From NCBI RefSeq assembly GCF_037325665.1, contig NC_090245.1, positions 102,560,554 through 102,624,553 of the forward strand: a DNA stretch of 64,000 bases, written 5' to 3'. The notes under the pieces were generated by a model. The model did not search any database. It saw only the letters and a program-made list of their open reading frames with translations, and was not told where the DNA came from. Numbering within the stretch: the first letter of the stretch is position 1; every line of letters starts with the position of its first letter. This DNA comes from Littorina saxatilis. Its lineage: Eukaryota; Mollusca; Gastropoda; Littorinimorpha; Littorinidae. Positions 26,325-39,182 of this stretch are shown piece after piece. Both the position numbers and the translations under genes were made by a program.

Positions 26325-26830
26325 ACACCGATGTGAATGCGTGATATATTGTGGTTTTTTTTTGGGGTTTTTTGTGGGCTGAAACTCCCACGGCTTTTAC
26401 GTGTATGACCGTTTTTACCCCGCCATTTAGGCAGCCATACGCCGCTTTCGGAGGAAGCATGCTGGGTATTTTCGTGTTTCTATAACCCACCGAACTCTGA
26501 CATGGATTACAGGATCTTTTTTGTGCGCACTTGGTCTTGTGCTTGCGTGTACACACGGGGGTGTTCGGACACCGAGGAGAGTCTGCACACAAAGTTGACT
26601 CTGAGAAATAAATCTCTCGCCGAACGTGGGGACGAACTCACGCTGACAGCCGCCAACTGGATACAAATCCAGCGCGCTACCGACTGAGCTACATCCCCGC
26701 CCTGATATATTGTGTAAAAATAAATTCAATCTCACACGGCAGAAATTAATATTGTAAAGCGCATTGAGCATATATATGATTATGCGCTATAGCAAATGTC
26801 CATTATTATTATTATTATTAACACAACCAG
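26325..26830 (+). mobile_element. SINE family 3 fragment split by SINE family 1
   Basis: GATGTGAATGCGTGATATATTGTG then, past the insert, GTAAAAATAAATTCAATCTC and CACACGGCAG, ending in (ATT)n. Host of the insertion 26354-26702. Confidence 0.65.
26354..26702 (-). mobile_element. SINE family 1 with target duplication
   Basis: Target duplication TGATATATTGTG at 26342-26353 and 26703-26714. Head at the right, GCGGGGATGTAGCTCAGTCG on the minus strand. Confidence 0.82.
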
Positions 26831-27047
26831 CACCAGCACCGTATAGTTTGTCCAAGAAAAGGTGTTTTTTTGTCACATATGTATCTCGATCAATATAGTC
26901 TTCCAAAGAAAAGGTGATTTGAATCACACATGCCCCTTACAGTCTTCACAAATAAAGGCAGTCCATCTTCACCACACGATGCAGGTCCATCTTTGTCCAA
27001 AAAACAGGATTTCAATGTCACACGCATGAAGCTCAGGCTATAAACAG
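26831..27047 (-). other. MFSD12 3' UTR (proximal part)
   Basis: Follows the TAA at 27048. No clear minus-strand AATAAA was found near it, so the transcript end is unknown; the UTR may run into the SINEs further on. Confidence 0.4.
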
Positions 27048-27253
27048 TTATATGTCATAAGGGGCCGGTGCCGCCAGCTTAGAATGTCTTCCCGATCTTG
27101 CCCTCAACAGCGGCGTTTCTGCAGTTTCATCTTCACTCTCACTGTCTCCTGCTAGTCTCCCATCCCCATTGAGAGAACTAATTGAAGGGTCAGAGTGCAC
27201 TTCCGCCACTGTCTTTGTCGAATATGGTGAGTGTCCGTGTTGATCTGAGGTAC
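27048..27253 (-). CDS. MFSD12: MFSD12 exon 12 (stop codon, long acidic tail)
   Basis: Acceptor CCCTTAACAG, phase 1. Encodes about 67 residues of polar, acidic tail, with [13 protein letters not shown] near residues 537-549, ending APYDI and TAA at 27050-27048. Only this frame is open through the region. The ETPLL motif resembles the lysosomal sorting signal of human MFSD12, which lies in a different part of that protein. Confidence 0.75.
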
Positions 27254-30089
27254 CTGTTAAGGGAAAAAATCAAGGGTAGGAATTTATTTATAAATTAGTG
27301 CCCCTTTTCTTTTCTTGTTAGTCGTTGCCTGGCATTTTGTCCAGTCAGCATTGCATATGCTCAGAAATTTTAATGTATGTGTATCAGTGACTGCATGCTG
27401 CTAATTTTAGGGCAGACAGGGATAGAGATGGGCGACTGAATGAAGTAAGTGTTTTACCTGCATGAGTGTGATTGTTAGTTTTTTTCCTTGGTTGACCACT
27501 ACATCTATTTAATACAGTACGTAAAATCTCCCACTTATACAACCTTGAAAAAGTCCAGAAAAATTGGTCGTAAAATGGAGGCGTCTTTATTGTGAGTTTG
27601 CTGGTCGAGCTTCATCACTAGGAAAGCATGCAACTGCTTAATTTGTTGCTACATGTACTTCACTCTCGGTTTCTCTCTTGCTGCTTCTGATTCTAATTTT
27701 AACTTGATCTTCAAGCATCAAAAGTTTCTGTTGTTTTTGGTTGGTGTCACCATGTTTACACCACCTCAATCATTGCATATGAAGTTGAACTAATGAAAAA
27801 CAGCTCACTAACTCAACTTGAGTCAAGAGAAGTATATTGTACATGTTTATTCAGGATAAGTCATCCACTTGGCTGCATGGTGAACACACCCATATAATAC
27901 GTTCACAAACAAACACCCCGAAAAGGATGCTTGCGGGTCTGCAGGCAGCATCTGGCCGCTTTCATTATTGAGTTGTTTTTTGAATTGCACCTTCCCTCTA
28001 ACTCCCTCCCCTCTCTCTCCCTCCCCTAACTCTGTTGTGGGGGCGGTCCTTCAATTGTTAAAAGCAAAGGGTGAGACGCGGTCAGCTGAAGGCCACTATA
28101 TTTTGAATTTGTCACAACTGAAGCACATGCTATAGTCAAGAACTACAGGGGAAATGAGATTTACCATGCAGTGGCCCAAGACTTATTACTTTGCATGCAC
28201 TATTGACTATCACACCGTGACTGTTGTTATTCTCACCTGCAGTCTATTGGTTCCTCCTGTGCTGGTAGCTAGGTCAGTCATCACAAAAACGTTTAAGAGT
28301 GGTCAAAGTGAGATATTTTGTATGTGTGTGTTTTTCTTTGCTCGAATCATTATATTTTTGTTCATGCTAGTAGCAGTTTACTTTTGTGTGTTATCCTTCT
28401 TCTTCTCTTTTTCTTTGTTCATGGGCTGAAACTCCCATGTTCACTCATGTTTTAGCACAAGTGGGATTTTACGTGTATGGGTCCGTTTTTACCCTGCCAT
28501 TCAGGCAGCATACGCCAATTTCGAAGGAAGCATGCTTGTTTTTTTGTTGTGTTTCCATAACCCACCGAACTCTGACATGGATTACAGGATCTTTTCCGTG
28601 TGCACTTGGTCTTGTGCTTGTGTGTACACACAAAGGGGGATAATTAAAGGCACTTGCAGGTCTGCACAAAAGTTGACCTGGGAGATCGGAAAAATCTCCA
28701 CCCTTAACCCACCAGGCGGCAGCGGCAGGGATTTGAACTCACGACCATCCGATTAGGAGGCCAATGTCTTGCCACTGCGCCCGTCATGTGTTATTCAATT
28801 TTATTTCAATGATGGGATTTTATTGAGCTTATACTTTCTATTGTTGTGGTGTGGTTTAATTGCCCTGGTGTGAGACATCCCTCTCTGAACGCTCTGTGAG
28901 AGAAAGGGTGTGCTTGTGGTGTGGTTTAATTGCCCTGGTGTGAGACATCCCTCTCTGAACGCTCTGTGAGAGAAAGTGTGTGCTTGTGGTGTGGTTTGCC
29001 CTGGTGTGAGACATCCCTCCCTGAACGCTCTGTGAGAGAAAGTGTGCTTGTGTGGTGTGGTTTGCCCTGGTGTGAGACATCCCTCTCTGAACGCTCTGTG
29101 AGAGAAAGTGTGTGCTTGTGGTGTGGTTTGCCCTGGTGTGAGACATCCCTCTCTGAACGCTCTGTGAGAGAAAGTGTGTGCTTGTGGTGTGGTTTAATTG
29201 CCCTGGTGTGAGACATCCCTCTCTGAACGCTCTGTGAGAGAAAGTGTGTGCTTGTGGTGTGGTTTAATTGCCCTGGTGTGAGACATCCCTCTCTGAACGC
29301 TCTGTGAGAGAAAGGGTGTGCTTGTGGTGTGGTTTAATTGCCCTGGTGTGAGACATCCCGAGCCCTCTCTGAACGCTCTGTGAGAGAAAGTGTGTGCTTG
29401 TGGTGTGGTTTAATTGCCCTGGTGTGAGACATCCCTCTCTGAACGCTCTGTGAGAGACAGTGTGTGCTTGTGGTGTGGTTTGCCCTGGTGTGAGACATCG
29501 ATCCTTCTCTGAACGCTCTGTGAGAGAAAGTGTGTGCTTGTGGTGTGGTTTAATTGCCCTGGTGTGAGACATCCCTCTCTGAACGCTCTGTGAGAGAAAG
29601 GGTGTGCTTGTGGTGTGGTTAATTGCCCTGGTGTGAGACATCCCTCTCTGAACGCTCTGTGAGAGAAAGTGTGTGCTTGAGTGTGTAGTTGAGTGCGTAA
29701 AAGAGAGTTTAGAACCCAAACCTCCACGAAACACCATACACAACAGCTATAAATTTCAAACTCAAAGATATGCAGAAAATTCTATGAGTTCACCATTTGC
29801 TTCATTTGCTGCAGAGCTGTTGGGCGTGTGTCCGTTACTGACTGTGTGGTTGACTGAAGTTGGATCATACATCAGCTGAGGAACTGCAAGAAAAAAATAG
29901 ACAAAAAATGGTAAAGAAGAAAAAGAAAACCAATATCGTCAAAGAGAAAAAACTCTATAATATTAAAAAGAAAAACCTCCATAATTCAACAAAACAAAAA
30001 ACGCAAAATATGTGCATTAGCACTGCATGGTAAAGTGAGAAGAACTGAGAATTTAAATGTATGTGACACTTTCCAAAGCCAAAATGCAA

Positions 30090-30136
<47 letters not shown>

Positions 30137-33100
30137 ACCACACCGGCCCACACAAGAACACTCAGTCACACACACACCACCTATACACATGTCAGAATGC
30201 AAAGCATTAAACCGGCTCTAAGAAGAAGAAGACAAAGAAAAAGGAAAGAAAAAACAGACAAATCTTCTGAAGGGCTCCGATGCAGCTCTGCTAATGCTGG
30301 GATATTCTGTGAGTGCCTCTGGCCCCTCCCCCCCCCCCCAAAAAAAAAGAACACCAACAAAACAAAACAAAAACAATAATAAACTGCAAGAAATGCATAC
30401 AATGATGACATAACAAACACACAATCATAACAGTCAATAGTTTTGAGGGCTTACAAAATACTGTCCAATTCATCTGCAGGAGCTTTTTTCAAAGTTTAAG
30501 GTGTTTGAGAAGATAAGTCACGAGAAGAACATGCTTTTGCGCGCAGTCAATTAACTCAGTACAAAAAATGACATATATATATATATAACCCAGACAAATC
30601 TGCGGCCCCTACCTTTAACCCTTGTACTAATTGCAGAGCAGGCAAGAGTACAAGAACAGTCAACACTCAGTAAAACAAATGGCGTAACCCAGACATGGGA
30701 ATGGCTGGGAGGAAAACCTCTGAAATCTAGGGGGGTCCGAAAATTTCTTTTAAGGCATGATCAAAATATACACATTCTAGACAAAATCCAGTGGAAGTTT
30801 AGCGAAAGTCAGTTTTCAAACCAATTTCTTGGCTCACCCAGACGAGCCTGAGTCAATCATCTTGTCCGCATTTAGAGCCGACGTGTGCCAATTAAAGACG
30901 CTGGAGCAATTTGAGAATATAAAATGCTCTTGCACATTTTTAAGTTTGGACTTTTTTCCGCTGGAAAAAAAAGGTTTTCCTCTGAAACGTCTGATTTCTA
31001 AACCTCTGAAATTAGTGGATCCGAGGACCATTCTCCTGCCTGCATATCCAAGACAAATCTGCGGCCCCTACCTTTAACCCTTGTACTAATTGCAGAGCAG
31101 GCAAGCGTACACAGCCCAACAAGTGCCAGAGCGGCAGCCCCTCCTGGAACAAATGTCTGCACTTTTCTGTAATATGGCTTACACGCTGGGCAGCAGTTTC
31201 TGAAATTGATAGAAAAAAGGAACTAATGATAAATCGTTCTTTAATGTTGTGCTATATTCACTACAAAAAACAAACCCAGTCGCTTTACAAAAACAGTCAG
31301 TGCTTTACCAACATGAAAAACATAGAACACAATTTTTTTATTTGTTTTTCATTTTCATTACTTTCTTGTCCCATCGCTGGGAAATTCGAGTCGCTTCCTC
31401 CCAGTGGAAAGCTAGCAGCATTTACCCAGGTGTATGCGTGTTAAGGTGTAATCAGCCACCTCATGCACTTATGACAGAATGACCTAGGTCTTTTACATGA
31501 CACAGTGGTGACACGGGGGTGGAATATGGATACCGCCTCTGAGTCGATCTGCACATTAAATTGACCCGTGTCCGTCCCGGCCCAGGTTCAAACCTGCCAC
31601 CTTAGGATCACAGGTCCAGTGCTCTACCCACTGAGCTACCGTGCCCCTGGTCATTCAACCATGGTTTTATCATAGTCACTTTGACTGCATGTAATTTATA
31701 ATCCATAATATGGCTACACGTGACCAGAGTGATATGAGACATTAGTCTCTTCTATCTGGCAAGCAATCATTTGCATTTTGACCACAAAACAAGTGTGATC
31801 AAAGCTCAAATTCAACATTTATAGGAAAATTTGTGTTAAAATAAAGAGAAACATAAGTGAAACAGGAATTTCTTCTTTGCTTTTTCTGGTAAAGATCTGC
31901 AAAGAAAATAACAGTCCTGTCATCTGTAAAATAAATTTTAAAAATCTATGCCACTGTTCCTTATATAGTAAGCTGATACATTTAAACAAACATGAATGAA
32001 AACTCATTCCCTTGTTCAGAGTCCTCTTTTTTCATATTCATCAACAAAGTCAGAAGAATTATACAAAGCTTTGTTTCTCCCTCGCTCCCCGGTCCCTCCC
32101 TCTCTCGTTCTCAACATGTGCTCACACACACACGGCATGCACGCACACACACACACACGCACGCACACACACACACTCACACACTTTTTTCTCAACACAC
32201 ACATACACACACACACGCAAACACACACACACACACAAACACACGCAAACACACACAAACACACACCCCCCCTTGCACCCTCCTTACCTCCCGCCCACCC
32301 ACACACCCACCCATGCACATGCACACACACACGCACACACTCTTTCTTCAGCTGCATTCATAACATTCACTGCTAACATGTACCAATAATCACAATAACT
32401 CAGACAGTACGTACCAACACCATGCAAGTTAAGTAATTCAGATTAATAAAGCTTTACACATAGAATCACTGCCCAATTGTTTCCCCAGATATACTCTGAT
32501 CCTAACCAAAACCAAAGCCATGCACAACGTCATGCAGCAGGAATAACTCTGTCCTGCTGAAGATAATACCATGGGGTCATACACAAGACAATACAAGACT
32601 GCAGAGTTAGATCACAAAGTTCATGTTAATGAAGTGCCTCACTGGGACTGGTTGGACTAAAGCCTGTGATGAAGAAAAAAAGAGTGAACCGATGAAAATC
32701 TGAATGAAATGAAGCAGAGTGCTATTATAAGATATGCGAAACAAAAGATGTATAAGCACTCTAAATACAGTAGGCTGATTTAGTAGAGGCTTTCTTCAAC
32801 CAACCACATTCGTTTCGTACCATATAGGAAGTGCTATATTAAAAATGTTGTGTACACGTCATTTCCAATTGGCGGCGAAACGAAGTTCACACCAAAAACC
32901 CAAACGAATTTCGTTGATTTGGGCGATTCTACTTTCGTTAACTTTGTAATCATGGTTTGGTTATTTCTGTATGGAAACCTTTAATCTTTTGTATATAGGT
33001 TAACCCGCTCGTTATTTAAAACTGTTCATATCTCCCTACTTTAGGGTCTGGAGTGGACGCTTAAGTCGATTTTTTTACTACATTTCTTTAGCATACATTT

Positions 33101-34672
33101 GCCTAGGTTGCGCTTGATGGCGGCCCGGAGCCCCGGTTGCCGCTTCACGACTTTAGAGTTCTATTTCTTCCCTAATATAAATAGAATACTAATATTTATA
33201 GAGCAGACCTTATTGTGTGAACTGTCTCACTTTGAATGTCGGTTATAAATTGTATGAATAGAGCTTCGGGGTTGGCAAATTAATCGCACATAACACACAT
33301 CGCACATCGTGCATCTTCTGCGAACAGAACTTCTCTGCTCGCGTCAGTCTAAACCGCGACACTTTTCAACACGCACTGTTGAGTTTCGTTGTCCGCGCCC
33401 ATCCCAGCGGGCAAGAGAAAATTAGGTGGCGAAGAGAAAGTGGTGGGCTTTTTTCTTCTTACTAAATCTGGTTAGTATGTACAACATGTGCAGCAAGAGT
33501 AAATGAAAAGTATGCAGAACCATGCAATCTCCTGGCACATGAGAGAATAATTAACAAGCATGTAAATAAACAAGCAAGCTTCATCCACAATCGCATCAGA
33601 GAACATTTTAAGTACTTCTTCTTCGTTCATGGGCTTAGACTCCCACGTTCACTCATGTTTTTAGCACGAGTGGATTTTTACGTGTATGACCGTTTTTACC
33701 CCGTCATTCAGGCAGCATATGCCGATTTCGGGGGAGGCATGCTGGGTATTTTCGTGTTTCTATAACCCACCGAACTCTGACATGGATTACAGGATCTTTT
33801 CCGTGCGCACTTGCATGGTCTTGTGCTTGCGTGTAAACACGAAGGGGGATAAGGCACAAGCAGGTCTGCACATAAGTTGACCTGGGAGATCGGAAACATC
33901 TTCACTCTTAACCCACCAGGCGGCAGCGACCGGGATTCGAACTCACGATCTCCATGGTCAGTCCTTTGGGAAAGGATTACAGAAAAAGCAAATGGTGACG
34001 TTACACTGGGTAAGTGCTTTCTTCAAATGTAGATCACTTCTCTTGGCATCCTGAATTCATTATACGCATGTTTACATACATGTATATATATCTGTTCATC
34101 TGACATGCTTATAAAAAGTTCTCAGTTCAAAGCGTTACTTATCTCTATTCTGTTGGGTCAGGTTTTAGTCTATGCCTCTCTTTCCTTTGTTTGCTTGCCC
34201 TACACATGCGCGCATACAACCAAGCAAAGACATGAACAAAAAGAACAAAAAGAACACTTGTTAGAAAAAGAAAACAATGAGATGAACGGTTACGATGAAC
34301 GAGTGTACACAGAAATGAACCAATGAAAAAATCCAATCAAAAATCCAATCTGAGATTACAAGAGCGATCTTAACATCACTATCAGTCAACATAATAACCA
34401 GAAAAAGAATGAACGACCAGAGAAGTAAAAGCTATAGGTATGAGCAAGATAACATTGAGGGGAAAGAACTCACTTTCCTTTTTTCCCGAGCAGAGGGGTC
34501 CTAGAAAAGGGGTCACAGTAGAAAAACACATGACACATCAAGCTTGAGGGTTCCACACAAACACCTTGAAAATCAGTCAAGTTCCACACATACACGCATG
34601 CATGCACACACACATGCATGCACACACACATGTACGCACGCACGCACGCACGCACGATGCATGCGCGTGGAT

Positions 34673-34705
<33 letters not shown>

Positions 34706-37700
34706 AAAAGTTTGCTTCATTTTCATGACCATATCATTGTTTTTCTGTGTTTGTTTTTTGTTTAGTTTCTTTTTGTTTTTTCTGTGTTTTTGTTCTCCAA
34801 AATAAGAAGCAAAATAAAACAGAAGTTTTAGGTAGAGGTATAGCTGTCTGGAAGGGGAAAGTTTGGGTGGGAATGGGAGGGTGGGGGGAGAGAGGGCGCT
34901 GATTCGACAGCCAGTAAAATATCCTGCATCAATCTTTTCTTTTCTTTTGGAAACATCTTATCAAGCTCGTATTTTACAACAGTTTACAAAACAATGAACA
35001 AATCACTTGCAGATACGTATGAGAGTGTCTTTCGCAGGGCACTGTAGAGCATATACTGTACAGTTGTCATGTACAATTTCCTTGCATGATTTTTTAAAAA
35101 CTTTTATCATCACAGCAACTGAATCATATCTTTTCCCAAAAAAGGATTCTCAGGAAAGCTCATGCTAGAACTGAAATAAAAATAGCATTATGAAAAGAGC
35201 ATCCAAGTGTCATAAATTACTCTCACACAAACGAAGCAGGCAAACAGCCGTGCACATATCAAACACACAGTACTTGTGTCAGACATAAGCACAACCTGAT
35301 GAACACGATTACCCTCTAAGAAAAATCACTTTCTCATTTTTCTACCCCATGTTATTCTCTACTGTGAACGCATATCCTGCTAAACTATTTACAGCAAATA
35401 TTTACAAATAGTTTATTATTTTGAACACGTTGGATATATACTCACACGCATGGATGGAAGATCTGTACAATTTCCACGGCCACGCCATTTGCCAGTTTGT
35501 CTGTGAAACTCATGGCCCCATATACGAAGGCACTAGATCCCTGGACAAAAACAAAACAAAATTATATGTTCAGAACTTAATTTAGCAAGTGACAAAAATG
35601 CTATCCAATTCTTCAATTTGATGAAGTAAACTGCATTTCAAGTACTTTCCGGGTCATAAGGCGCGACTTCCCCTGCGTGAAAAAAATCAAAGAGACCGCC
35701 TGAGTACCAGTCAAACAACTTGTGATAATGCATGTTTCAGCTACTAGGTACTGCCCTGACCAAGTTTCCTCGAGCTCTCAAGCCACCCAGCTATCACAAT
35801 GGACCTGCCTTTGATCTCTGCCTTTGATCTTGCCGCACACACAGAGCACACATATGTCCACTCTGTTAAACTCGATCACTGACCGGTCACTGACCCCGGT
35901 GCAGGAAGTGTTTCCTCTCTCAGATATGACAGGGGAACCACCTCTCATGGCAAAAACTGGGTCATTGACCCCTGGGAAGAAGGTCGTGTTTATAAACAAG
36001 GCCACCCAGCTATCACAATGGACCTGCCTTTGATCTCGCGGCACACACAGAGCACACATATTTCCACTCTGTATTCTTCCTTTGATGTGCGGCTTATTTT
36101 CATTCTTCGACCGTTTGTTAGGTATACTTTTTCAATTTTGGTGCGCCCTATCGGCCCCCTGCGCCCAATGGGTGACTGGATTACAATTTTTGTTAAAAAG
36201 AAGGGGGTGGGTCTTGTATAACGAAGCGCCTTGTCACCCGGAAAGTACGGTACACACAACAAACCGCCTCTAACTCAACAATTTCCTATTATCATATATG
36301 AATGAAAACAACAAGTTTCTGAAACGAGATTTCCCAAAAATGAGTGGTCTCCTTGATAAAAAAAACAAACAAACACCCACCTCTCCACAGAATAACAAGG
36401 TGATAGATATAATCAGCAAGAGATGAAAGTCTCAGTTAAACCATTTGATCTCACGCAGTGATACAGAAAGATCAACAGTTTCTACTTTGTGAGCAACTCT
36501 TTAGAGTTATTATTATTATTATTATTATTGTGGTCATTTTTATGCGCCTAATCTAGATATAGCCCTGGGCGCTTACATATTAATTTCTGCCGTTTGAAAT
36601 GGAAATTTTTTTTACAGACAGACAGACAAACAGACATTTTTTACACACAATATATAACGCATTCACATCGGCCAGTAAAGCTCAGTAGCCTATTAGGCGA
36701 GCATTCACCTTTCACGGCCTTTATTCCAAGTCAAACGGGTATTTGGTGGACATTTTTGTCTATGCCTATACAATTTTGCCAGGAAAGACCCTTTTGTCAA
36801 TCGTGGGATCTTTAACGTGCACACCCCAATGTAGTGTACACGAAGGGACCTCGGTTTTTCGTCTCATCCGAAAGACTAGCACTTGAACCCACCACCTAGG
36901 TTAGGAAAGGGGGGAGAAAATTGCGGCCTGACCCAGGGTCGAACACGCAACCTCTCGCTTCCGAGCGCAAGTGCGTTACCACTCGGCCACCCAGTCCCTA
37001 TAAGAGATATAAGTTATAAGAGACAGTCACTGCTCATGCTCCCCCCCCCCCCCCTCCCATTTCAAGACTTGCTTTTCGAAATGTACTGCATCTACATTCG
37101 AAGATCTGATTTTTTCAGATTTTGTATTTATTTTTTTAAGTTAAAAAGGAGTTTTTACTTAACACACGTGATGATGCAACAGCAACACACAAAATTAAAA
37201 AAACAATCTGCCTGAATAAAAAAAAAAATCCTAAATTTGCTACATCCTGCATTCTGTCTGCAACTTACCGTGAAGTCGCCTATAAGATCAGCAACAAAGG
37301 ACAGGGAGGTAACCAGTATAAGGGCACCCCCTATTCCTATCAAGATGCTGGCCAGATAAACCATCCATGTCTCCTTTGCAGGGATAAAGTATACAAACGC
37401 AGCAGAACCAAGGGCAAAGAAAAGACCGGCCACGTATGTTTTCTGTAAACAAACAAAAAGGTTTTGCTTTGAGTGAAGGTGCTTCAGTTATTACATAATT
37501 ATGCAAACTTTTATTTTTAGAAAGACAACTTGTCAGGGATCAGTGTTCGTAATTTTCGAGTTTCAAATATTAAGTAGAAAATTTGATTTGTAAATATAAG
37601 GAATATTTCCATTGTAAAGAGAAAATGTCCATGTCTCGTGAGTGTAATATACCTCTATGTTGGACTTAAAAAAAGAAGAAAAAAGACCAATGAAGAAGGA

Positions 37701-37851
37701 TGCTCACCGCCTATTTACAAGAAAAAAAGACAGAAAAATAAAAAAAGGAAAAAAAAAAAAAAAAAAAAAAGGAAAGAAAAAAGAGAGAAGAAAACAAGGA
37801 AGGGTTGAAGCAGCCTGCATGCAACTGAGGTCAAAAAAAAAAAAAAAGAGA

Positions 37852-37893
<42 letters not shown>

Positions 37894-39135
37894 ACTACAG
37901 GCAGTTTCATGATGTAGTGCAAACCTCAGGAAGCAATTACGTAACGGTCCTTTTTAGTAATTTGTTAATCATTTGTAAATGACATTACCTGTGGTTATTA
38001 ATCATAAATTGCCAAGCAATTGATCAGTACCGGTAACTTCTAAATGACTCATATATATATCTCTCTCCATTTCTCTCTCTATCTAACCATGTAACATGTC
38101 TTTGTTTATGCTTTAGAATGATTTCTCCCTCTACCTCTCTCACTATAAAATGTCACAAGTGTCAAGTCTTTGTTTATGCTTCAGCGATAGTAGATGACAT
38201 TGACAAAGCTAAAGGCCAGATGTAAAAAAAAAGCAGACCATTGCTTATAAGATTATCCTTGTAAACTGAAGAATTGTCTAGTCTTGAATTGTCTACACAA
38301 ACCTCCCATCTGCACCACACTTATATCTCTCGACCTTGCCTATGGCTATGCTCACACAAAACTTTCAAAGAAATCTTACCAATACTTCTTCAAAAATAAA
38401 GAGAAATAAAGAAATAATCTTCTATAAAATCAAAGCTATATTGCCTGAGTAAACAACAAAGTTGCCATAAAATTAATATCAAACCACAAATATGATTATT
38501 GAAAGAAGAAACAGAAACACCCACTGATTCATTGTTAGCAAATCCACACTACAAGGTCTACAGGGCGCTTTCAAGTTCTACATTTACTTGCTGCATATAA
38601 TTCGCAACATTATTTGTTCTTTTAAATAAAAAATAAGAAGGTGAACAGCACAACTGACCACTCGGCCCATTTGCTTATCCACAACTTTCAACAACGTGGC
38701 AGTGAAGAAACTGCTTGCGTAGCACACCAGAGGTACGTTGGCAATGGTTTCCTAAAAGAAAAAACAGATGAGAAAAAAATGAAGAATCTGATCATAACAA
38801 GAAACCCAACTTGGGATGTGCATGAATAAAGAAACACATGAAATAACACTGGATCTGATAACCAAAGGGAAGTAAGCCCTCTATATGCATACGACATGTG
38901 TAATGGAGTAAGCGAGAGTTATTAGGAACCTTTCTCCTGGCACCTGAGAGAATAACAAGCATTGAAATGAACAAGCCACTTTCATCCTCATTTCATCATC
39001 ATTTGAGGATGAAAGTCGCTTGTTCTAGTTGAATTAGTGAATCGTTACATCTGTGGTTCTTCTTTCTGTTCTATTGTCTGTCTTCTTTTTACATTTAGTC
39101 AAGTTTTGACTACATTTTTTAACGTAGAGGGGGAA

Positions 39136-39182
<47 letters not shown>

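Noticed and set aside
28856-29743. Repetitive MSHTRA... and LPWCETSL... ORFs
   Set aside because: Both strands of a 70-base minisatellite read open; unit length is not a multiple of three and varies, so no selection on frame.
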